Positions 6,696 to 14,042 of a stretch of 21,054 nt of DNA are shown piece after piece (position 1 is the first letter of the stretch; each line of letters begins with the position of its first letter). The notes under the pieces were generated by a model, which ran no database searches, was not told the origin of the DNA, and saw only the letters and a list, made by a program, of their open reading frames with translations. Where the stretch lies: assembly GCF_943912325.1 (NCBI RefSeq), contig NZ_CALTTX010000044.1:1-21054 (forward strand), written 5' to 3'. Both the position numbers and the translations under genes were made by a program. Source of the stretch: an uncultured Microbacterium sp. GTDB taxonomy: Bacteria > Actinomycetota > Actinomycetes > Actinomycetales > Microbacteriaceae.

Positions 6696-7710
6696 GGGGG
6701 ATCTCCTGTCGGGGGACGAGGTCGGCCGCGGGCGAGGCGGGCACAGCCAGCATGCCAGCCCCGAGCGCCGCTACGGGAACGTCGGTCGGCGCGAGGCGCA
6801 GCCGCTCGGCGATCGTGAGGGAGGCAAGGAAGGGAGAGGATGCCGCGACGCGGCGCAACCCGTCGCGAACGGGATCGGCGAGTCGGCCGCCGAGCATCGC
6901 GACTCCCCCACCGAGCACGAGGGTGTCGGGGTCGATCGCGAGGGCAAGCACCTGCAGGGCCATGACGACGCCGTCGATGAGACCATCGCGCAACGCGATC
7001 GCCCGGGGATCGCCCGCGTCGGCCGCGTCGAAGACGGCCAGCACGGGGTACGCGTCGTCGCGACCCCACTGCAGTGCGATCGCGCCGCCACCCGCATACG
7101 ACTCGATGCACCCGCGCTGACCGCAGACGCAAACGGGACCCGCGGGGTCGATACGGATGTGCCCCACCTCGCCCGCGACGCCATGGTCGCCGCGCACGAT
7201 CGCACCGCCGCGCACGATGCCCGCCGCGACGCCCGTGCCGAGGTTGAGGTACGCGAGCGTCTCGCCGCGCGCGCCACCCGCACCCGCGCCACCCGCACCC
7301 GCGCCACCCGCACCCGCATCCCCGCGAACGCCGCCACCCGACAGCAGCCGCCACGCGCCGAGCGCGGTCGCGTTGACGTCGTTCTCGATGCAGAGCGCTG
7401 CCCCCACGGCGAGCCCCGGCACGCCCGCGCGCACCGCGCGCACGAGGTCGAGTCGATGCAAGTCGAGGTTCATCGCCGATTCGACCGTGCCGCGCTCGGG
7501 GTCGATGAGCCCCGGTAGCCCGATCCCGAGCGACGACGCCTCGGTCGCGCCTGCCTCTGCGAGCACCGCCCCGAGCGCCGCCCCGATCGTGCGAACGACA
7601 CCGCGAGCGCCGCGTTCGGTGGGAAGGCGCACGCGCGCCAGCACCTCACCCCCGGCATCCATCGCGATCGCTTCGGTCTTGGTGCCGCCGAGGTCGATTC
7701 CGACCCGCAT
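6688..7710 (-). CDS. ROK family sugar kinase, probable N-acetylglucosamine kinase
   Basis: Phosphorylates a hexose at the 6-position using ATP; the operon points to GlcNAc, giving the NagA substrate. The product is 340 residues. DLGGTKTEA at 6-14 is the ATP phosphate loop and ENDVNATAL includes the catalytic D111. EVGH (181-184) and the cysteine cluster C194-x-C196-x4-C201 form the ROK zinc site, and VLGGGVA is the adenosine-binding region. The protein carries an extra Gly/Ala stretch at about 131-148 encoded by a 15-bp tandem repeat. The ATG at 7710 overlaps the permease stop by one base. An upstream extension of the frame to 8514 runs antisense-like through the permease gene and is not real. 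The ROK kinase call is certain; glucose or N-acetylmannosamine remain possible substrates. Confidence 0.92.
   Translation of the reverse strand: MRVGIDLGGTKTEAIAMDAGGEVLARVRLPTERGARGVVRTIGAALGAVLAEAGATEASSLGIGLPGLIDPERGTVESAMNLDLHRLDLVRAVRAGVPGLAVGAALCIENDVNATALGAWRLLSGGGVRGDAGAGGAGAGGAGAGGARGETLAYLNLGTGVAAGIVRGGAIVRGDHGVAGEVGHIRIDPAGPVCVCGQRGCIESYAGGGAIALQWGRDDAYPVLAVFDAADAGDPRAIALRDGLIDGVVMALQVLALAIDPDTLVLGGGVAMLGGRLADPVRDGLRRVAASSPFLASLTIAERLRLAPTDVPVAALGAGMLAVPASPAADLVPRQEIPHG
7271..7315. repeat. Three perfect 15-bp tandem repeats inside the kinase gene
   Basis: GCGCCACCCGCACCC occurs three times without mismatch at 7271-7285, 7286-7300 and 7301-7315. The unit is a multiple of three and encodes five Gly/Ala residues per copy on the minus strand, so copy-number change would lengthen or shorten the kinase without shifting the frame. 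It lies between the ROK catalytic Asp segment and the next core strand, in a position likely to be a surface loop. Confidence 0.9.
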
Positions 7711-8636
7711 CAGCCCTTGACCGCGCCCGAGACGAGCCCGCTCGACATGCGCCCCTGCACGATCAAGAAGAAGATGATGACGGGGATCGCGACGATCGTC
7801 GAGGCCGCCATCACTTGGCCCCAGTCGATCGCGCGCGTCTGGCTCGCCTGCACGAAGCCGCGCAGCCACAGGGGCAGCGTCTGCGAGTCGGCGTTCATGA
7901 TGACGAGCGCGACCGTGAACTCGTTCCAGCACTGCAAGAAGGCGAACACGCCCGAGGCGACGAGTCCCGGCGCGAGCAGCGGCAGCGTGATCCGCAGGAA
8001 CGCCTGCGAGCGGCTGAGCCCATCGACCATCGCGGCCTCTTCGAGTTCGGCGGGGATTCCGGCGACGAAACCGCGCAGCATCCATACCGTGAACGGCACG
8101 ACGGCGGCGATGTAGAGCAGGCTCAGCCCGAGGACGTTCGAGAGCAGCCCGAGCTCGCTCATCATCTTGTATTGCGCGATGAACAGTCCCTCGGCGGGCA
8201 GCATCTGGATGACGAGCACCGCGATGACGAAGCTCGTGCGCCCGCGGAAGCGGAAGCGGCTGATCGCGACGGCCGCGAGGAATGCGAACAGCAGGCAGCA
8301 CACGACCGCGATGAGCGTGACGCTCAGGCTGATGCCGAGCGCGCTGAAGAAGCTCGGGGTCAGCACCGCGGTGAAGTTCGCGAACGACCCACCGAAGGGC
8401 ACGAAGGTCGGCGTGAACGATTCGAGCGTCGCGCTCGAGAGCATCGCCGAGTTGACCATCCAGTACACGGGGAACACCCACACGAGCGCGAGCACGAGGG
8501 CGAGCAGGCTCCACAGGGTCGTCGTCACGGTGCTGCGGCGCAGGCGCCGACGGGGGCGGGGCGCCGCCGCCCGAGCGATCGGAGACGCCGCGGGCGCGGC
8601 ATCTGTCGCCTCGGCGAGAGTCACGAGAGTCGACAT
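7710..8636 (-). CDS. Sugar ABC transporter permease, MalG-like
   Basis: The second membrane subunit of a maltose-type (CUT1) carbohydrate importer, 308 residues. An Ala/Arg-rich cytoplasmic N-terminus of about 40 residues is followed by six predicted membrane helices. The EAA loop EEAAMVDGLSRSQAFLRITLPLLAPG, read across residues about 210-235, is the docking site for the ATPase. The C-terminal segment after the last helix is short, as in MalG. The start codon overlaps the stop of the preceding permease by one base and the stop overlaps the kinase start by one base, so the three genes form a tight unit. No ATPase gene is adjacent; in related actinobacteria a shared MsiK-type ATPase serves several such importers. 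Confidence 0.94.
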   Translation of the reverse strand: MSTLVTLAEATDAAPAASPIARAAAPRPRRRLRRSTVTTTLWSLLALVLALVWVFPVYWMVNSAMLSSATLESFTPTFVPFGGSFANFTAVLTPSFFSALGISLSVTLIAVVCCLLFAFLAAVAISRFRFRGRTSFVIAVLVIQMLPAEGLFIAQYKMMSELGLLSNVLGLSLLYIAAVVPFTVWMLRGFVAGIPAELEEAAMVDGLSRSQAFLRITLPLLAPGLVASGVFAFLQCWNEFTVALVIMNADSQTLPLWLRGFVQASQTRAIDWGQVMAASTIVAIPVIIFFLIVQGRMSSGLVSGAVKG

Positions 8637-9610
8637 CAGAGTTCGTCCTCCTGAAGAATGCGCCGGATGTAGAACCAGCTGAGCACGAGGGTCAGCGCGA
8701 GCACGAAGATCGCCATCGCGGCCCCCTGGCCGTAGTTGAGTCCGCCGACGCCGAGCTTGTAGATGTAGGTGCCGAGCAGGTCGTATTCGCTCGACGCCGA
8801 GCCCGCGTCCTGCAGCATCGTGATCTGCGTGAAGACCCGCAGGTCCCAAATGAGGTTCAGCAGCAGCACGATCATGAGCACGGGCTTGAGCATGGGCAAG
8901 AAGATCAGGCGCAAGCGTTGGGCCCCCGACGCGCCGTCGAGCTGGCTCGCCTCGATGACCTCGTCCGACACTTGCGTGAGCCCGGCGTAGGCCGAGAAGG
9001 CGACGAACGGCACCGACATCCAGATGACGATGACGGATGCCACGGCGAAGAACACCAGCGGATCGCCACCGACCCAGTTGTACTCGTGCATGTCGACGCC
9101 GGGGATGAGCCCGAGCAGATAGTTCACGACGCCGCGACGGCGATCGAACAGCCAGATCCAGACGGTCATGGCCGCGACGACGGGCATGGCCCACGCGAGG
9201 AGCAGTGCGATCTGCAGCGTGAGGCGCGCCCACGGTTGCACGCGCTTCATCAGCACGGCGAGCAGCAGTCCGATCGCGACCGTGACGAGCGCCGAGACGA
9301 GGCAGAACACGATCGAGCGGGCCGCGACCGACCAGAACGTCGGGCTCGTCGCGACCGCGATGTAGTTGTCGAACCAGACGAACTCGGGCGGGCGACCGCC
9401 GAGCTGCTGCATCGCGCCGTACTTCTGGAACGAGGTCACGATCTGCCAGAGCACGGGATATCCCATTCCGAAGAGCAGAATCGCGATCGCGGGGATCAGC
9501 AGCAGGTACGGCGCGCGCGCCGAACGGCGACGGGCGGCACGGGGGGTGTCGACGGTGACCATCGCGCGCCTTTCTTGATCGGGGGATGCCGAGGATCCGG
9601 CATCCGTCAT
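8636..9610 (-). CDS. Sugar ABC transporter permease, MalF-like
   Basis: The first membrane subunit of the CUT1 importer, 324 residues from the upstream start. A basic N-terminus precedes APYLLLIPAIAILLFGMGYPV, the first helix, and six helices are expected in all. The EAA loop is EASQLDGASGAQRLRLIFLPMLKP, split around residues 212-235. Two starts are possible. The ATG at 9610 follows a purine-rich GAAGAGAAGAAG segment. The ATG at 9562 follows GAAAGG by 6 bases and gives a 308-residue protein closer to typical family length. Sequence alone does not settle the choice. The gene follows the binding-protein gene after a 131-base gap containing two strong hairpins. Confidence 0.9.
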   Translation of the reverse strand: MTDAGSSASPDQERRAMVTVDTPRAARRRSARAPYLLLIPAIAILLFGMGYPVLWQIVTSFQKYGAMQQLGGRPPEFVWFDNYIAVATSPTFWSVAARSIVFCLVSALVTVAIGLLLAVLMKRVQPWARLTLQIALLLAWAMPVVAAMTVWIWLFDRRRGVVNYLLGLIPGVDMHEYNWVGGDPLVFFAVASVIVIWMSVPFVAFSAYAGLTQVSDEVIEASQLDGASGAQRLRLIFLPMLKPVLMIVLLLNLIWDLRVFTQITMLQDAGSASSEYDLLGTYIYKLGVGGLNYGQGAAMAIFVLALTLVLSWFYIRRILQEDEL

Positions 9611-9635
9611 CTTCTTCTCTTCCCCGCAGGTGGTG

Positions 9636-9668
9636 TTCCCGGGCCGAGCGGGGATCCCGGCCCGGGAA
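9636..9668. repeat. Strong hairpin, distal copy, between binding-protein and permease genes
   Basis: TTCCCGGGCCG (9636-9646) and CGGCCCGGGAA (9658-9668) form a perfect 11-bp stem around an 11-base loop. It stands in the untranslated gap between the solute-binding gene and the first permease, just 5' of the permease leader in the mRNA. There is no U run, so it may act as an RNA-stabilising or partially terminating structure. Confidence 0.75.
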
Positions 9669-9673
9669 GTGTG

Positions 9674-9713
9674 GCCGGCGGCCGCCCCTCAGGAGAGGCG
9701 AGCGGCCGCCGGC
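9674..9713. repeat. Strong hairpin, proximal copy, after the binding-protein stop
   Basis: GCCGGCGGCCGC (9674-9685) and GCGGCCGCCGGC (9702-9713) form a perfect 12-bp GC-only stem. The 16-base loop can add CCTC-AGGA-GAGG. It begins about 28 bases after the binding-protein stop in the direction of transcription. Placement matches hairpins that protect the upstream mRNA of binding-protein genes or reduce read-through, giving more binding protein than permease. Confidence 0.8.
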
Positions 9714-9741
9714 AGAGCTTGCGCCCTGGCGAGTCCAGGCG

Positions 9742-11067
9742 TCAGCCGTTGATGATCTGGTCGATCTTCTGGTCGTATTCCTTCGCGAGCGCCGGAACGT
9801 CACCACCGGCCGCAACCTTGCCGAAGAACTCCTCGAGGATCTTCTGACCCTCGACGGCGGCCCACCCGGGCGCCGCGGGGGTGAGCTTGGAGTTCAGCGC
9901 CGAGTCGACGAGCGCCTTCGCGAACTGGTCGTCGCCGAGCGATGAGACCTGCGTCGTGTTGGCGGGGCCGAGGCCGTTCTTACCGAGCATCTGCTGGTAC
10001 TCGTCAGAGAACACGATCTTGAGCAACTCTTTCGCGCCCGCCTGCTTCGTGCTCTTGGCCGAGATCGCGATGTTCGATCCACCCGCGAAGACGGGGGCCG
10101 GCTTGCCGTCGTTGCCCGGCAGGGGGAAGACGCCGAAAGTCGCGTCGTTCCACTTGCGGACCTCGGTCTTGGTGCCGTCGTCCTTCGTCTTCTCTTCGAC
10201 GAAGTCGCCGACCGACCAGTGCGCCCAGCCGGGAGCGATGATCGTCGCGGCGGTGGGAGCCGCGCCCGACTTGTCATTGTTGATGTTGACCCACGGCGTC
10301 GAGTCGTTCTCGGTGACGGGAGCGTTGGATGCCGTTTCGAACAGCTTCTGGAACTCGGTGAGACCCTTCACGGTCTTTTCGTCGCTGAGCGTCGACTTCC
10401 ACGTGCCACCGTCTTGCTTCGCGAGCTCGCCGCCGTTCGCGAACACCCACGAAATGCCGTTGCGCCAGTCTTCGCCGCCGATGTAGAAGCCCGACTGACC
10501 CGCCGTCTTGAGCTTCGCGACCGACGCGTCGAACTCGGTCAGGGTCTTCGGCACCGACAGGCCCGCGGCGTCCCAGATGTCCTTGCGGTAGGTGACGTAG
10601 CGCGAACCGAAGTAGTACGGCAGGGCGTACTGCTTGCCATCGACCGAGCCGACGTCGACGAACGACTGCAGCAGGTCTTTGCCGCCGAGGTCGTTGTGGA
10701 CGCCCGAGAGGTCGGCGAACGATCCGGCCGTCGTGAACGTCGGCGACCACGTGTTGCCGATCTCGGTCACATCGGGGGTGTTCTTGGCGTCGGGCAGCTG
10801 GTTCGTGAGCTTCGTGAGCGCGTCGCCCCACGTCTGCTCTTCGATCGTGAGCGTGCCGCCCGTCGCCTTGGCGTACTGGTCCTTCAGGTACGTGCGCAGT
10901 TCGTCGGGGGTGTCGTTGCCCATGAGCCAGAGCGTGATGTTCTGGCCCTTGGCGGCCTCGGGCTCGAAACCCGTCGCGGCCGCGGGACCGGCGCTATTCG
11001 ACGAGCAACCCGCGAGCACGAGGGCAGCGCTGCCGACGAGGGCGAGCGCGGTGAAGGTCTTCTTCAT
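9742..11067 (-). CDS. Sugar ABC transporter solute-binding lipoprotein
   Basis: The extracellular substrate-binding subunit of the CUT1 importer, 441 residues. MKKTFTALALVGSAALVLAG-C is a lipoprotein signal with the lipobox LAGC and lipidated Cys21, so the protein is anchored to the outer membrane face. The mature part has the family-1 binding-protein fold signs: ITLWLMGND near residue 44, a YALPYYFGSRYVTYRKDIWD segment over about 150-170, and a late FAGGSNIAIS strand. Substrate cannot be read directly. Context with cytoplasmic GH20, NagA, NagB and kinase suggests chitobiose or another GlcNAc saccharide, as for Streptomyces NgcE. AGGAG lies 8 bases upstream of the start at 11067; an in-frame ATG further upstream overlaps the repressor gene and would bury the signal peptide. 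The gap to the repressor is 35 bases. Confidence 0.94.
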   Translation of the reverse strand: MKKTFTALALVGSAALVLAGCSSNSAGPAAATGFEPEAAKGQNITLWLMGNDTPDELRTYLKDQYAKATGGTLTIEEQTWGDALTKLTNQLPDAKNTPDVTEIGNTWSPTFTTAGSFADLSGVHNDLGGKDLLQSFVDVGSVDGKQYALPYYFGSRYVTYRKDIWDAAGLSVPKTLTEFDASVAKLKTAGQSGFYIGGEDWRNGISWVFANGGELAKQDGGTWKSTLSDEKTVKGLTEFQKLFETASNAPVTENDSTPWVNINNDKSGAAPTAATIIAPGWAHWSVGDFVEEKTKDDGTKTEVRKWNDATFGVFPLPGNDGKPAPVFAGGSNIAISAKSTKQAGAKELLKIVFSDEYQQMLGKNGLGPANTTQVSSLGDDQFAKALVDSALNSKLTPAAPGWAAVEGQKILEEFFGKVAAGGDVPALAKEYDQKIDQIING

Positions 11068-11102
11068 GTGTGTCTCTCCTGATGCGTGTAGTGGTGTCGG
11101 GG

Positions 11103-12248
11103 TCACGCGACCCCGAGCTGACCGGACAGAACCATGACGGCGGCTCCCCGCAGGACGATGTCCTGGCCGTTCTCCGTCATGCGGACGCGCACACCGTCGT
11201 GGAATTCCGCGAGGGTGCGCGCACGTAGGGTCTCGAGGGCCTGCGCGCGCAGCGCACCGTCGAGAAGTTCAGGGGGACCCGAGAGCACGATCTCCGACAG
11301 GTCGAGCGCGCCGACGACGGGAGCGAGGGCGATGCCCAGGCGCTCCCCCGCGTCGCGCAGCACGCCGTCGCGCTCGCCGGGCATCGCCGCGGCGAGCCGG
11401 GCGCGCAGCGCGGGAACCGAGAGCCAGGCCTCGAGGCATCCGATCTTTCCGCAGGCACACTCGGGTCCACCGTCGGTGCCGACCGTGACGTGGCCGATCT
11501 CGCCCGCCGCGTAGCGCGCGCCGCGCGTGGGGATCCCGCCCGAGAGCAGGCCCGCGCCGACACCGGCGCCGACCCGCACGAGCATGAGGTCGGGCTCGGC
11601 GCCCGCAAACGTGTACTCGGCGAGCGCCGCGGCGTTGGCATCGTTCGCGACGAGCACGGGCAGATCGAGCGCCGCGCCGAGCTCGGTTGCGAGCGCGAAG
11701 CCGTACCAGCCGAGGTTCGGTGCCGAGAGCACGGTGCCGTTGTCGTCGACGATGCCGGGGCTGCCGACGCCGACGCCCAGGACGGGCGCGTGCGAGGCCG
11801 CGACGAGCCGCGCGGCGAGGGCCGCGACCGACGCGAACGGGTCGGTGCCGCGGGCCTCGTCATCACGGGCGACGATCTCGCCGTCGAGCGTGAGCACGGC
11901 GCCGACGAAGACGTCGGGACCCGACAGGTCGAGGCCGACGATGCGGTGGCCAGCACGGTCGAGGTCGACGAGGGTCGCGGGTTTTCCGGGGCCGGATGCC
12001 TCGCGCTGGCCGACCTCGACGACATAGCCATCGGCGATCAGCGCCGCGACGAGGTCAGAGATCGTGACGCGCGTGAGCCCCGTCTCGCGGGCGAGATCGG
12101 CGCGCGACATCGCGCCGTCGTGAAACAGGTGCTGCAGCACGAGGGCGCGGTTGTGCCCGCGCGCGTGTTCGGGCAGAAGCTTGCCGCCCCGACGCGTAGC
12201 GGGAACGGGCGAGGCCGTCTCGGCTGCGGAGTGTGGGGGCGTGTTCAT
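11103..12248 (-). CDS. ROK family transcriptional repressor of the amino-sugar operon
   Basis: A sugar-responsive DNA-binding protein of the NagC/XylR type, 381 residues. A winged helix-turn-helix spans about 33-80 (LVLQHLFHDGAMSRADLARE, then GLTRVTISDLVAALIADGYV). The ROK sugar-binding domain follows, with GVGVGSPGIVD, ANDANAAAL, E250-x2-H253, and a zinc cluster at C264, C266 and C271. The ATP loop is degenerate (DLSGPD in place of DxGGT), as expected for a regulator rather than a kinase. It is the first gene of the operon and a perfect palindrome abuts its start, so autoregulation is likely, with release by an imported amino sugar or its phosphate. The same half-sites precede the GH20-nagA operon. 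No Shine-Dalgarno is seen at the chosen start. Confidence 0.93.
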   Translation of the reverse strand: MNTPPHSAAETASPVPATRRGGKLLPEHARGHNRALVLQHLFHDGAMSRADLARETGLTRVTISDLVAALIADGYVVEVGQREASGPGKPATLVDLDRAGHRIVGLDLSGPDVFVGAVLTLDGEIVARDDEARGTDPFASVAALAARLVAASHAPVLGVGVGSPGIVDDNGTVLSAPNLGWYGFALATELGAALDLPVLVANDANAAALAEYTFAGAEPDLMLVRVGAGVGAGLLSGGIPTRGARYAAGEIGHVTVGTDGGPECACGKIGCLEAWLSVPALRARLAAAMPGERDGVLRDAGERLGIALAPVVGALDLSEIVLSGPPELLDGALRAQALETLRARTLAEFHDGVRVRMTENGQDIVLRGAAVMVLSGQLGVA

Positions 12249-12252
12249 GTTT

Positions 12253-12271
12253 GTTAGTAGACCTTACTAAC
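12253..12271 (-). promoter_or_regulatory. Perfect palindromic operator of the ROK-transporter operon
   Basis: GTTAGTA-N5-TACTAAC has two perfect 7-base arms (12253-12259 and 12265-12271) and begins 4 bases upstream of the repressor ATG. It resembles known ROK-family operators built on TTAGTAA half-sites. It overlaps the predicted -10 and part of the spacer of the promoter, so binding would block RNA polymerase. The sub-motif GTTAG-N4-CCTTAC recurs before the GH20 gene. Confidence 0.72.
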
Positions 12272-12284
12272 TGGCGCGAGGCAA
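12256..12284 (-). promoter_or_regulatory. Promoter of the ROK-transporter operon
   Basis: On the minus strand TTGCCT (12284-12279) and TCTACT (12261-12256) are separated by exactly 17 bases and fit a housekeeping sigma promoter, each matching 4 of 6 consensus bases. Seven bases separate the -10 from ATG, so the mRNA is probably leaderless. Confidence 0.5.
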
Positions 12285-12309
12285 GCCCGGAAACCAAATT
12301 GGAAGGAAG

Positions 12310-12326
12310 GTTTACATATTCGTTAC
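12310..12326. promoter_or_regulatory. Direct-repeat motif, possible MtrA-type box
   Basis: GTTTAC-N6-GTTAC on the plus strand reads GTAAC-N6-GTAAAC on the minus strand. Spaced GTAAC-like direct repeats are the general form of MtrA response-regulator sites, and MtrA controls cell-wall genes in actinobacteria. It lies about 140 bases upstream of the L,D-transpeptidase. The assignment is tentative. Confidence 0.3.
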
Positions 12327-12372
12327 GTGGTGCCCCCGGCATCCCGTCGCCTGCCGAACCATCACAGTCCGC

Positions 12373-12385
12373 TCACAGTCTGTGA
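12373..12385. promoter_or_regulatory. Perfect 13-bp palindrome before the L,D-transpeptidase gene
   Basis: TCACAG-T-CTGTGA is a perfect palindrome. Its left half TCACAGTC also occurs 11 bases upstream at 12362-12369. It lies 30 bases before TAGCAT (12416-12421), a candidate -10 for the downstream gene, so it is placed where an activator or repressor could act. I do not recognise the factor. Confidence 0.4.
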
Positions 12386-12466
12386 AAACTCGGCGCGCTG
12401 AGCGACACCGGCCTTTAGCATGAAACCTATTGCCGCGCGAACGCGCGCATTTCCTGGGGAGCCGAC

Positions 12467-13912
12467 ATGACTGATCTCGATACTGCATCGACCACGCGAA
12501 TCGATGATGTGAAGACGGATGCCGTGGGCACCGACGCTCCCGTCGAGTGGGCCCCCGCAGCCGAGCCGCGTCGCCGCCGCGGGCGCGCGATCGCACTGTG
12601 GGTCGGCATTCCCGTCGGCGCTCTTCTCATCGGCGCCGGAATCGCGAGCGCCTTCCTCATCGCACCCGGGACGCGCGTCGCGGGCGTCGATGTGGGCCTG
12701 CTCACCCCCGGCGCCGCCTCCGAGCGGATCGCGAAGCACGTCGAGAACGCGACCTACACGGTCGCGGGTCAAGACCTCACGGCCGACGCGCTCGGCGTCA
12801 CGGTCGACGCCAAGCAGGCAGCCGTCGCGGCCCACGAAGCGCGCCCCGCGTGGAACGTCACGCAGTGGTTCGGCGGCACGGGTCTCGATGCGAGCATCCA
12901 TGTCGATCAGGCCACAGCCGAAGCCGCGCTCACCGACGCTCTGCCCGGCCGCTACACCGCGGCGACCGACGCGACCGTCGTCTATGACGCCACCAATCAC
13001 ACGTACTCGACGACGCCTGCCGCAAACGGCACGGGGATCGACCTCGCCGACGCGAACACGCAGATTCAGCAGGGGCTTCTCGCCGGGGGCGCCGTGACCG
13101 TGACGCCGAAAGAGACGGCCGCGCTTCCCGTCGTCACGGATGAGAAGGCCGCCGCGGGAGCTTCGGCAGCGAACGCGCTGCTTCAGGACGCCGGGTTCTA
13201 TGTCGGCGATGAGCGCGTCGTACCGATCGAGCCCGACACTCTCGCCGGATGGATCACGTTCGGGCACGACAGCGATGGCAACGTCACCGTCACCCCCGAC
13301 AAGACAAAGGTGCAGGCGGCCATCGACGCGCTGCCCGGTCAGGTCAACCGCGCTCCGCAGAACGGCGTCGAGCTCGTCAACGCCGCGGGCAAGGTGCTCG
13401 GCGCCGCAACCCCCTCGGTCGACGGGCTCACGCTCGGCGACACATCGGGGCTCGCCGATCAGGTCGTCTCGGGCCTGCAGACCGGGAACGCGCACTTCGC
13501 GACGCCCGCCAACGTGCAGAAGGCAACGACGACCCAGGTGACGCGCCTGCTCGAGGTCAACCTCACCGAGCAGCGCCTCTACCTGAAAGAGAACGGCGTG
13601 ACGGTCGATTCGTGGCTGATCTCGTCGGGCAAAGACGCAACACCCACCTACCAGGGGCGATTCACGGTGAACGCGCACGTGCGCTCGCAGACGATGACTT
13701 CGACGAGCGAGACCGACCCGACGTGGAACTACTCGGTGCCGAACGTCCAGTGGGTCATGTACTACAACGGCGACCAGGCCTTCCACGGTGTCTACTGGCA
13801 CACGAACTGGGGCAAGCAGATGAGCCACGGATGCGTGGGGATGTCGAACGCCAAAGCGCAGAGCATCTACGACTGGGCGCTCAACGGCACCGACGTCTGG
13901 ATCCACGCGTAA
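12467..13912 (+). CDS. Membrane-anchored L,D-transpeptidase with VanW-type domains
   Basis: A YkuD-family enzyme that makes 3-3 cross-links in peptidoglycan or attaches ligands to it; it acts outside the membrane. The product is 481 residues. A 40-residue cytoplasmic head rich in Asp, Thr and Arg is followed by one membrane helix at about 43-66, a type II anchor. Two peptidoglycan-binding_4/VanW-like domains occupy about 70-330, and the catalytic YkuD domain about 355-481. The active site is clear: H440 in FHGVYWH and C456 in SHGCVGMS. The segment VNLTEQRLYLKENG is the usual entry strand of YkuD. GGGGAG (12456-12461) lies 5 bases before ATG, so this mRNA has a leader, unlike several neighbours. 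The gene is single and ends at a terminator shared with the isocitrate dehydrogenase gene. Confidence 0.95.
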   Translation: MTDLDTASTTRIDDVKTDAVGTDAPVEWAPAAEPRRRRGRAIALWVGIPVGALLIGAGIASAFLIAPGTRVAGVDVGLLTPGAASERIAKHVENATYTVAGQDLTADALGVTVDAKQAAVAAHEARPAWNVTQWFGGTGLDASIHVDQATAEAALTDALPGRYTAATDATVVYDATNHTYSTTPAANGTGIDLADANTQIQQGLLAGGAVTVTPKETAALPVVTDEKAAAGASAANALLQDAGFYVGDERVVPIEPDTLAGWITFGHDSDGNVTVTPDKTKVQAAIDALPGQVNRAPQNGVELVNAAGKVLGAATPSVDGLTLGDTSGLADQVVSGLQTGNAHFATPANVQKATTTQVTRLLEVNLTEQRLYLKENGVTVDSWLISSGKDATPTYQGRFTVNAHVRSQTMTSTSETDPTWNYSVPNVQWVMYYNGDQAFHGVYWHTNWGKQMSHGCVGMSNAKAQSIYDWALNGTDVWIHA

Positions 13913-13986
13913 TCACCCGTCACGGGGGCGGCTCAGCGCCGCGAACGATGCCGCGACCTGCGTCGACCGACGCCGCGACTGATGAG

Positions 13987-14030
13987 AAAGGCCCGCGGGG
14001 CTGCGCCGAAGCGCAAACCTGCGGGCCTTT
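13987..14030. terminator. Bidirectional terminator between L,D-transpeptidase and isocitrate dehydrogenase genes
   Basis: AAAGGCCCGC (13987-13996) and GCGGGCCTTT (14021-14030) form a perfect 10-bp stem, extended by three further pairs. The loop contains a second small stem, GCGC-CGAA-GCGC. The terminal T runs on both strands suit termination of both converging genes. Confidence 0.85.
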
Positions 14031-14042
14031 CGTCGTCGGAAC

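Noticed and set aside
7271..7315. Possible CRISPR-like array
   Set aside because: The copies are contiguous 15-bp repeats without spacers, inside a coding sequence; no cas gene is nearby.
7711..8514. Long upstream extension of the ROK kinase frame
   Set aside because: It is the permease gene read in another frame, rich in Arg and Gly; the MRVGIDLGGT start is the normal ROK kinase N-terminus.
11068..11106. Upstream start of the solute-binding protein
   Set aside because: It would place 13 residues before MKKTF and bury the lipoprotein signal peptide; AGGAG is correctly spaced for the start at 11067.
12362..13906. A 514-codon open frame on the minus strand
   Set aside because: It is antisense to the L,D-transpeptidase gene, whose active-site motifs and ribosome site are clear.
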